Positions 34,596 through 43,640 of a stretch of 64,000 nt of DNA are shown in pieces. The stretch spans positions 4,340,001 to 4,404,000 of the forward strand of contig LSAX01000003.1 in NCBI GenBank assembly GCA_001557505.1, given 5' to 3'. Each line of letters begins with the position of its first letter. The stretch's first letter is position 1. Both the position numbers and the translations under genes were made by a program. The DNA comes from Reticulascus tulasneorum. Lineage: Eukaryota; Ascomycota; Sordariomycetes; Glomerellales; Reticulascaceae. The notes under the pieces were generated by a model, which was not told where the DNA came from, searched no databases, and worked only from the letters and a program-made list of their open reading frames with translations.

Positions 34596-37171
34596 TCATC
34601 CTGGCTGGTCAAGACTTTGGAGCAGAGTGACTCTCAAGACGCGGGATAGTTGATCTAAAGCCACGATTCTCCAGGGCCGAGAGAGAAATCGATCGGCGCT
34701 GCATTCAACATATTGGCGAGCTCCAGCGCAGATGCCATAGGCCAGTCCCAGACGTTCCACTGCACCTGGTCCAACACAATCAGTGTCGCTGCCGTTGCGG
34801 AAAAGGTTTTGACTCGCAGTAAATCCAGCGTCAGCACATTTTGCGATCTCCCCGCCTTGGTCATCCACCATTGCATCTAGCAGTCTGAGCGCCCCTGTGC
34901 ACTGTCGAACGAGATTCTCGTCTTCTTCGTGCAAGTCTGAAAGAGGATATCCTTTCCAGCGTGCAAAGAGAACCGTCAGGCCGCTTTGCCACAGCATATA
35001 CGTTCCGTTTGGGTATAGTAGGGTAATGATTACGGCGTCAGGGCAAGCGCCTTCTTGCGCTTGAGCGTCATGGCTATGTCGATCGTGGTCCATGTCCAAT
35101 AATGAATCGATTTGGGTGATGCCGTCGTAGAGTATCTTTATCAAACGTGCCGAAGCACGGCAACAGATGCCGATGGAGATGGGGAACTGCGAGTTCGCCA
35201 TCGTGAACGCGAGGGCTGGCCGATGGATGTGAATCGTCGCGATGCAAAGCGAGATGCGCAGAAACATCATTTCCATCGATGCGCCAAGAAATCCACCGCT
35301 GTCTCTGCCGCCTATCTCATTGGCATCTTCAAAGCCACTATCGGGGGCGGCTACATTTTCCCCATTTGGCAGCGACCGCTCCCACACATCCAGTTCCGCT
35401 TGCAAGCGCGTGATCTTTGCGACGCCTCCGTGACGTCGTGTAGTCGTGTACAGCTTCTCGAGAGTGTCGCCAACAATACGGGCGAGTTTGAAGAGACCGA
35501 GAGCCGTGTCGACCTGGGAGCGCTCCCCAGGGAGGGGAAACGCCACCGAGGAGCGGGTGAGAAGATCGTCGTCCACGCAAGTTGGCGAGTCGGTATCTAC
35601 GTCCTGATCGCGAATAAGCCGAGGCATACCGTGGTAAGCGCTGGAGAATCTAGGCGTTCAAGGTCAGCATCCGCATATGTAGGGAGCGGGGAACGAACGC
35701 GTCAAGGGAGTACTGGCACCACCATACCCGACGCCGCAGCTCGGTTTCCAGAGGGTCAAATTTGAAGCGGTGAGAGTGCCGGTGCAATCCCAAATTCTGA
35801 GCCATTCGAGTAGCGATGCCACCAATATGAGAAGCGACCGAATACCGTGTTGAGATCTGAAGGTAAATTTGTATTATTACTAACCCCTGCAGCGTTTGAA
35901 GGCAAGGCTCTCCAAGAATCTGGTCAAGAAGTGTTGATGACATTGCATAGAATATTTCAGACTGGCAGAGAAAGTGGTTATGACTTCGACGGCATCCCCC
36001 AGCCTTGCCGAGCGCCGACAGAGAGAGGAGACCCAGTGTTTGGTACAATAGCACAACATCACGTCCGTCTAGTGTCGGACGGCCGCTTTGTAACTGTCTG
36101 CAGGCATTTATGGCCGATGGTTTATGGACCACGGGGTAAATAGGGGTCCAGCGGTCTATCGTGCTGCCAACCAAGTCGCTCGTGTTGGCAGGCAATTGTG
36201 CAGCCATGGCCCTGACTGCGTCGTACTCGTAAGGCCTTGTAGATATGCCCCACAGGCCATGCAGATGCAAGCTGTAGGCGCCCTTGGGGAAGGCCTCTGT
36301 GTGCATGCGTAGCATCTGCAGCTGTTGCTCTGCTTGGCTGATGAAATGCACGCCCGTAGAGGAGCCGGCAAACATAGCTATCTGTCTATTATCCGATATA
36401 AGCCGACCCATGTGTCCGATGACGGCTACGGATTGCTGCTTCGACTTTACGGCATCGGCATATGAAGGGTGGGATGTTGACTCGGATGTGTTGCACGTGG
36501 ACGCTGTAGGCACCATGGTGCTCGGGCCTGGCTTGATGAAGAGGGGCTGCGCTGCAACATCCTTGTGGACCCCGTATTGGAGAGTAGAGTCAATAGGATC
36601 CTGCACCAATTCTTGCGTACCTTGACTCTGGGAGGCTGTTTCAGGACGACGTTGTTCGATGCCCTCGCTTTCGTAGAAGCTTTGCGCAATAACAGCTCTG
36701 GGTAAGCCGCTTGAAGTTATCCCAAGTCCTCTGTCCATTACCTACCTCTTGCGTTTTCGATTTCTCTTAAGCTTCATAGAAGTGACACACACCATCCCAG
36801 CCGACTGGCAAGAAGTACACTAAACGAAAAGTCGTTACTGTTTGACAAACTGTAACATGCGGGGCTCGCTCACGTCTTCAGCATCGCCATGACATCGTAT
36901 CTTCCTCCTGCTCTTGGCAATCAGAGATGGTTCATTTCACTATGAAACAACATGAAGAGAAACATGAATTCTGCGGTTATTTCAACAAAATAGCAGGCAT
37001 GCAGTCAGACGTACCTCCGGCAGCGATCACTAGCAGAAGTGAAAATGTCAGCCACGAGAGATTTGCAGTTGCGAGCGGCGCGACGCCCCAAACGTTGGCC
37101 TGGTAGGTTACAAACCATACTTGACCGGGAATTCGGTTTCTTGACACGGATCCCTCAGAAGTCTCCATCAT
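34596..37171 (-). CDS. Zn2Cys6 fungal transcription factor, C-terminal frame doubtful
   Basis: Proposed exons: 37171-37116, 37029-37015, 36907-36874, 36819-36746, 36697-35699 and from 35649 on. The first four short exons assemble a perfect binuclear zinc cluster CX2CX6CX6CX2CX6C: CDRC, RRRKIRC, HGDAEDC, TSC, then QSAGMVC, followed by a basic linker (KLKRNRKRKR). The second exon is only 15 nt. The large exons encode the fungal-specific transcription factor domain (QNLGLHRHSH, ELRRRVWWCQYSLDA, MPRLIRDQDVDTD). At about 34,838 the frame appears to change: the family-like tail DWPMASALELANML and SLGPGESWL lies in another frame ending at 34655. Either a 49-nt intron (34837-34789, weak GTGCTG donor; 707 residues) or a frameshift explains this; without it translation runs to 34596 (743 residues). 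A likely local regulator of the neighbouring transporter/lyase pair. Confidence 0.8.
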
Positions 37172-38439
37172 AACACATCATGTGCTTCGCGAAACGCGAG
37201 TTGGAAGTGGGTAAGTCGGGATAAGATTCTATGGCCGTCAAATGGTAACACAAACGAATAACTACCGGTTTGGGCTAGGTTGCATTTGCTAATCAGCTCG
37301 CTTCTAGGCTTATGTTTCTAGCTCCTGGCGAAACAATCTGTGTGGGAGGATGTGAGTAAAGGCCTTCGAGAGGCAAAGTGAGAAGTACACCGTGGGACGG
37401 TGAAAGTTAGTTCGTCGTCGCCAAGGGATTTTTGATGCTACAGTACTATGTGGTGGGCTGGACTATCGACCTTTTAAAGATACTGCTTCTGGATATTGCG
37501 AGACTATCGTTGACCACGCAGACTTATCTGGGATTGCGTATGATGCTAGGTGTGATATGTGTGAATGTATGGTTGATGATTCCTACAGTACTAATGCAAT
37601 GTCTAACTATTTAAAGTACCGTGGTCTGCACGTGACTGGTCTAGCCATTTACCTGCAGTTGAGATCTCCACCCATCGATCTGGACTCAATTTAGCAAGCC
37701 GAAATCAACTAAATCAACTGACTCAGGTAAGGCAAGATTAAGGCGGGCTAGTTGAGTAACCGGAACATAGGTATATATAGCAGTATTCAGGTGTTATAAG
37801 GACCCAACTGTAATCATAGGATTGCCTGGGATATCAAGATATTTGCTGCCATGGCTGTGGCTACTATTATGCTAACTACAGGTCAGTAGATATGCCAGTC
37901 GTTTCTGTCAGACTGCGCAGTTCTTAACCCTATCAGACCGGCATTGCTATCAAATGATCCTAAGGTAGCACCTTTTAAGAATTTTAAAACCTCGCTTGGG
38001 CTATTCTAACATCTATTTTTACTCTCTGCTGGCTACAGTTATATCGATCCGGCCTTAGCCAAGGGGGAAAGTGAAGTAATGCTTCACTATATTTATATAC
38101 CATTTTAAAACGCCTGTTTGCTAGCTGCTGCTTATACGGTCTTAGTGGTAGGCAACCGTCGTACTTGTGATCGTCCTGCATCAGATCTAGAGTAAAGTTG
38201 CTGCGTTGACTTCATCATGCCTGACACATGACCACCCCATTTTTGGACGCGGATTTGCAGGTTTGTATTATCTTGCAAGTTGGCTTTCACGAATGCGCAA
38301 ATCAAGAGATAGACTAGATCCAATTCTTTCAATAAAGAGACATGCTAGTCCAAAGAGCAGAGTCAACTAACACAATCTAGTCCGTCCACAGTGCTGGTGA
38401 AATCCTGGCATCTTCCCAGTGCCGATTTTGATACCCAGT
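37172..38439. other. Intergenic, partly AT-rich, possible old repeat relic
   Basis: 1.27 kb between the regulator start and the transporter remnant. The part at 37,780-38,200 is noticeably AT-richer with TTTTAAA-type words and could be a relic of a transposable element, but no coding motif or terminal repeat was recognised. Confidence 0.35.
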
Positions 38440-40197
38440 CTAGTAGGCATACATGTCAGCGCTCTCATTCTCTGCCTCCCGAATCTCCCGGTTAAGTCGC
38501 AGGACCCAAAATCGCATACCCAAGCACACGCAATGCTTCCCAAAGCAAAGGCAATCATGGTTGAGAATCCCATCGTGTACTGCGGGCCGTCCACGGCTGG
38601 CCATAGGTACGCGCAATATATGTACGCAATGTTGGCCGTTACATTGACTAATGAGTATGCGACGGCCTTCTTCTCCGGGGTTTGCGAGAGCACATTGCTG
38701 ACCCATCCCAGGATCACCGACCCGACACTGTATGCACCAGTGGCATACAGAAACGTTGCTGTGTAGCGCGCTGCGGAGTTCATCGTCCCCACAGAGATAG
38801 CGAAGCCCACCGCGGCGAGGGCCAGACCAGCGGTGATGTGCCAAGTTCGCTCATTGAACCGCCTAGAGGAATATGCAAAGGGAATGCCCAAGAACCCCGA
38901 GACGAAGTATGGCGGCGCAGTGAGCAGGAGAGCGGTAGTGGACTTGAATCCCCTGGCTAAATGTTAATTTCCATTTGATAGAGACGCGCATTAGGCAGAG
39001 ACTTACATTTCCCTGACAATAGTCGGGAAGAAATTGTTGAAGGAACAGGCACTGATGTGGAGATTCTACATAAGACAGAAAAGCCACGTCTTGGGATCCA
39101 GGCATGCCTGCTTGAGGCCATCCAGGGTTGACCCACGGGGCTTTTGACCAACAGTATCACGCTTGATCCTCAGGTCGCAAAGTTCTCGCTCCGCAGGAGT
39201 AAGCCAGCGGGTTCGGGAAGGGTCATCAGGCAGAAGGTAGAAGCCGAAGAGGGCAATTCCACACGTAACAATACCCTCAATAATGAACAACCTGGTAAAT
39301 TCACTGTTAGCTGTTGCTACGTACGATCTTAATGGCCTACGAGGGTGGAAACTTACCATTGCCAACCAGACAATCCTCTCACCTTGTGAAGGGTCGAGAA
39401 GATGGCAGCCGCAATGAGACCAGAGCACCCGGTACTCACGACCTGCCCAGTATACAGAATGGAGATTCGAGTGGCGAGCTCTTTGCGTGTGTAAAAGATG
39501 GACAGAAGATACAGTGCACCAGGATAGAAAGGCTGGACGACAAAATTCTGTCAATCATGTGATACTGCTCACTGGCGGGAGTTTGGACTTACGGCTTCGA
39601 CGAAACCAAGAAAGAAGCGGCAGGCAACAAGGCCTTTGTAGTTTTTGACACCGGCAGTTGCACCCGATACGCAGGCCTAGGCGATCATGCAACAAGAGAG
39701 GTAGATGGATGGTCGTGTTCTGGTCAGAAACATGTTCGAAGGGACTGGAAAGAAATAGTTAGACCTTGGGTTGCGACAACATACTAACTTTGAAAACTTA
39801 CTCAGCATTAAAATATAGCCGACGAAGAGGATAGAGATAGCCGTGTTGTACTCAACATTTTTGAGGTTCAAGTCGGTCTCGAGTGTGTTAAGTCGTGCTT
39901 GGGTCAGGGCGTTGCGGTCCAGATAGTTCAGGAAGTACATGGCCCACAATATGGGCTTTCAATGTCAGCACAATTCTTATTTGCGTGATACGAAGACATA
40001 TGCATTCCACTTATCATTCTATCAAGCTTGCGAACCAGTGCTTTCTCCTCAGGTGACATGGGGGCGTTCTCGTCAAAGTCGTCCCCTCGTGTGATACCAC
40101 CCTCCTCCTTGATCTTGCTCTCATCATGGATGATCTCTAAATCAAGGTCTTTGGAGGGAATAGGCGAAGGAGCCCGCGCCTCAGTTGTGGTTGCCAT
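38440..40197 (-). pseudogene. MFS transporter (anion:cation symporter type), pseudogene
   Basis: The minus strand encodes a Dal5/allantoate-permease-type MFS protein: ILWAMYFLNYLDRNALTQAR, YKGLVACRFFLGFVEAPFYP, YTRKELATRISILYTG, GLSGWQWLFIIEGI, LPDDPSRTRWLT and a late half ending ADMYAY. Introns at about 39.79, 39.6, 39.3 and 39.0 kb have good sites and keep frame. The gene is nevertheless broken. TAG at 39677-39679 replaces the Trp expected after CMIA. TAG at 39066-39068 replaces the Gln expected between FCLM and NLHIS. The first exon and PILWAMYF do not join in frame through any GT-AG intron (about 39,965-40,018). The frame slips at about 38,511-38,522 before MRFWVLRLNRE. Relatives import organic anions such as allantoate, nicotinate or aromatic acids with protons. 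It stands head-to-head with the lyase at 40706. Confidence 0.85.
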
Positions 40198-40705
40198 ATC
40201 TGATTCTCAAAGGGTTGAAGTAAACAGTGTGAGATTGTTGAGGAACTAGGATGTTGTGTTGTCTGACGTTGAATAACGGGGGATCAAGACATCTCTAAAT
40301 ACTTCCAGGGATATTCCCCAGCCAACCCTTTCGAATCTGGTCGGGTATGAAGTTTTGTTCCATATCGTAGTCCCCGTGGAGAAAGTCGGGGGAGAATCCG
40401 GGGAGACACTGACTAGTCAACATGATGGTCCGTGCTATTCCGCTTCCCCCTTATTCCGGGTCCTCGAGGCCCGCTATCCCTTACTCCGTGTGGGGAATCC
40501 CGCTATCCCTTCCGCCACTGCGAGAGGATGGTTGCCGAGCTTCGGCAGACACTCAAGGTCCGAAATGGTTATAACTTACTCGGAGCACCTCGTTAAACAG
40601 GGGTGGATGCAAGTCTGGCAGAAAGATAACTCACCTCAATTATCCATTATTGGCCTCTGATTCTCCGCATCTTCACTGCTGAACCTAGATAGCATACATT
40701 TCACC
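40198..40705. promoter_or_regulatory. Shared divergent promoter region, transporter remnant/lyase
   Basis: 508 bp between two divergent starts. It includes a duplicated CCCGCTATCCCTT word (about 40,469 and 40,499) flanking a TACTCCGT motif. Divergent enzyme/transporter pairs sharing a promoter are common in fungal catabolic clusters. No consensus binding site could be assigned to the nearby regulator. Confidence 0.4.
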
Positions 40706-42341
40706 ATGGCGGCGGCTACTGTCTTCGACTCGATTCTCTTTGGGAACATTTTTGGAACCAAAGAAATACGTGAGTGTTTCTCCGAGCGCACCTATGTCAC
40801 CAAAATGATCGAGGCCGAGTGCGCTTTGGCTCAGGCGGAGGAGGATGTCGGCGTGATTCCCTGCGGGGTCGCCGCGACAATTCGAAAGCACTCCAGCATT
40901 TCCTCAATCGATTTCCCTGCCCTGGCAGCCAAGACGGAGATTGTGGGCCACCCTGTGCTCGCACTCGTGGAGCAGTTGTCAGAACTGGTCCCAGAAGAAG
41001 CCGGTAAGTCGTCGACTCGGAAGAGCCCCTTAGCAATCCTAGCACAAGAACATAGGGTCTAACATGAATACCGAGTAGCGGGTTACATCCACTGGGGAGC
41101 AACGACTCAAGACATCATGGACCTCGCGTCTATCCTTCAGATCAAAGATGGTCTCGGCCTCGTGGAGCGACATCTACACGCACTCATTTCGACGCTGGAG
41201 TCCATGGCCGCCAGGTACCGAGACGTTCCTATGGCCGGCCGGACTCATCTCCAGCATGCGCTGCCCATCACCTTCGGCTACAAGTGCGCCGTCTGGCTCT
41301 CGGGTCTCAGGCGCCACGCCGAACGCCTAGAGCAGATTAAGGAGCGGTGCTTGCTGGCCCAGTTTGGAGGCGCGGCCGGCACGCTTGCGTCGCTAGGCCC
41401 AACAGACGTTGGAATTCGAGTGAGGAAGAGATTAGCGGCCATACTGCAGCTGAGGGACCCGATTGTTACATGGCACGTAGCCCGAGACACCATCTCTGAG
41501 GTCGTTAACTTTCTGGCCATGGTCGGTGGCAGTCTTGGCAAGATTGCCTTGGACCTGATCATTATGTGCTCCAATGAGTTGAATGAGGTCGGTCACATCC
41601 CTGGCGTCATTGTTTCTAGTTGCTAAACCCGCAATCCAGGTTGCTGAACCATATGTGCCGCACAGAGGCGCATTCTCGACGATGCCCCAAAAGCGGAATC
41701 CAATCTCCAGCGAGGTCATCCTCGCGCACTCGAAGATCCTCCGAGCACAAGCTGGCCTTGTTCTCGATAGCATGGTATCTGACTTTGAGAGAGCCTCCGG
41801 GCCCTGGCATCTTGAGTGGGTAGCCCTCCCGACAGCCTTCATATCCGTGATAGGTTCGTTACACCAAGCCGACTTCGCATTGTCTGGCCTAGTAGTCAAT
41901 CAAGACGCCATGATGAAAAATCTCGAATCGACTCGGGGTTTGATCGTCGCCGAGGCTGTTATGATGAACTTGGCAACCTACACCGGACGACGGGAGGCAC
42001 ATGACATTGTATATGCATCTTGCGTTTCTGCAATCGATGGCGATATCTCATTGCACGAGTCGTTGGTAAATGCACCACAGGTTACGAAGCATCTTAACTC
42101 AAAAGAGTTGACATCACTATGTGACCCGACGAAGTATCTCGGATGCTGTCAGCTAATGGTAGACGAGCTTTTATCCGTTGGTCCCCCTGGGTTAAAGAAG
42201 AATGGCTTGGACAGCACATTTTCGAATGGGCACAGCACCAACGGCCTTAATGGGCATAAAGCTAATGGCACGAATGGACTCGGCGCGAATGGACTCGGCA
42301 CGAATGGACTCGGCACGAATGGTACAAACGGGCACAGATAG
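40706..42341 (+). CDS. Fumarase/aspartase-superfamily lyase (CMLE/adenylosuccinate lyase-like)
   Basis: Three proposed exons 40706-41003, 41079-41587 and 41640-42341 (introns 75 and 52 nt, branch sites TCTAACAT and TGCTAAAC) give 502 residues. Superfamily landmarks are present: GYIHWGATTQDIMD (about 101-114), AGRTHLQHALPITFG with the conserved His, and the signature loop MPQKRNP at 284-290, preceded by EVAEPYVP. This arrangement is typical of 3-carboxy-cis,cis-muconate cycloisomerase-like and adenylosuccinate-lyase-like members, which form tetramers and add or remove a group across a fumarate-like bond. The divergent acid transporter remnant fits an acid-catabolic role, but the exact substrate is open. 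The C-terminus (about 465-502) is an unusual Asn-Gly-rich repeat beyond the normal family end. The gene has no inactivating change. Confidence 0.88.
42271..42325 (+). repeat. 15-bp coding tandem repeat, NG-rich lyase tail
   Basis: Three full and one partial copies of CGAATGGACTCGGCA (start points 42271, 42286, 42301, 42316) encode repeats of the five-residue word NGLG(A/T). The repeat length is a multiple of three, so copy changes keep the frame. Confidence 0.85.
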
Positions 42342-42897
42342 AATCTGTATGTACATACATGTGAACCTCTAGTAGACGAGCACTTAGCAGGGGTGAGTTA
42401 GATTGTGTTCTTTATATGACTTGAAATTGGGATATATTTCGCAGGGGCTTTCTAGGAAGAAGCCATGGCAGATTTGGTAACGATGAATTACGTTAAAAAG
42501 AGAAAGGATTTATCCGAAAACATGACAGTTCCTTCTGCCAAGCCATGTTTTTAAATCAAAGTAGTAAGTTCTGTCGTAAAGCCATAAGGAAAATATCCAA
42601 ATTCAAGGTACGCGTTCTCAGGCGCTGTCTGCACGCCATCTCATTACATATCTAATATACCATAGGGCATTATCCAACCTGTACCATATTTGTTACCGCA
42701 AAGTTTCATCGGAAACCCGTAACTTCTGACCGATGGCATGCTCAGATTCATATACTGAGAAAGGAAATCACTTAAAGCTTGCTTAATCCTCCCGACACCA
42801 CATCATCCCTTCGTGGCTACAGGAAGGGGCGCTGATTGTTGCGTTTCTAACGAAATGGATCCAGCATCCAAACAAATCTTGTCTGTCTTTGAGGCGC
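42342..42897. other. Convergent 3' intergenic region
   Basis: 0.56 kb between the converging ends of the lyase and the four-TM protein gene. It is AT-rich at 42,400-42,780, as expected of two 3' UTRs. No gene seen. Confidence 0.5.
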
Positions 42898-43640
42898 TTA
42901 TCTTGGAACATTCTGCTGATGGAAAACGGCTGATTTGCTGTTGCTGGCCGACATTGGCAAGTGGGTGTCGTGCACATAAATAACCTGCCGGGAGGCCGTG
43001 TTGCGGACGTTGGTCTCGTAGCAAGCAATGACAAAAGTTGCAAAGTGAACGATTCTATACAGGTGAAACGTATTAGTGACAACGTCATCTCTGCAACGAA
43101 GACCCGACTTGCATCAATGTTGATCCGAGACCCAATAGTGCCTGGCCACTGGCAGACACTCCAGCCAGATTTTCAAACAGACCGGCTCTCTTTTCGTGTT
43201 TGACAGCGCGGTTGAAGTCGTCGAGGCCATCAGTCCAGTCATCAGCGCTGCTTACCGCTCGCACAACGCTATTAGTCAAGCCAAGCACGACAACAGCGAT
43301 GAGAAACCCCAGCCAAATGAGCAGGTCGAGCGCGACATTGGCACCTGGATGGATGCCGCGATGGCCGCCTCGGGCGATGATTGAAATGCCCTCTGCGATA
43401 TCCCATAGAGCCGCGGCAACGGCCTGTTGAGGTATCTGTCAGCAAGGTTTTATGAATGGTGCTTGAAAAGGGGTTACTGACAGGAGGACCAATAACGAGC
43501 AGAGGGAAAACGTCGAAGAACCATCCGCTTGCGAGACTGCCAGTAATGCCAGCGATTGAGACGCAGAATATAAGAGACAGAATTCGAAGGGCAAGTTTAG
43601 ATATCCACATGCCCGTGGGGGACGAGTGGATGAATGTCAT
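42898..43640 (-). CDS. Four-TM MARVEL-like membrane protein
   Basis: Three proposed exons 43640-43482, 43423-43158 and 43090-42898 (introns 58 and 66 nt) give 205 residues. Hydrophobic segments are at about 17-35, 42-65, 83-103 and one in the last exon (RIVHFATFVIACYET). Landmarks WDIAEGISIIARGG, RGIHPGANVALDLLIWLGF and the CYETN-R end of the final helix match a common family of small fungal tetraspan proteins of the MARVEL-like type. Intron 2 uses a weak GTCTGC donor; if it is not spliced the frame would stop at the TGA near 43085 and lose the fourth helix, so splicing is favoured. Function unknown; such proteins are usually in the plasma membrane or endomembranes. Confidence 0.75.

Noticed and set aside
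35112..35765. 217-codon + strand frame
   Set aside because: It lies antisense to the transcription factor domain of the regulator gene, which has clear motifs and splice-consistent frames on the minus strand.
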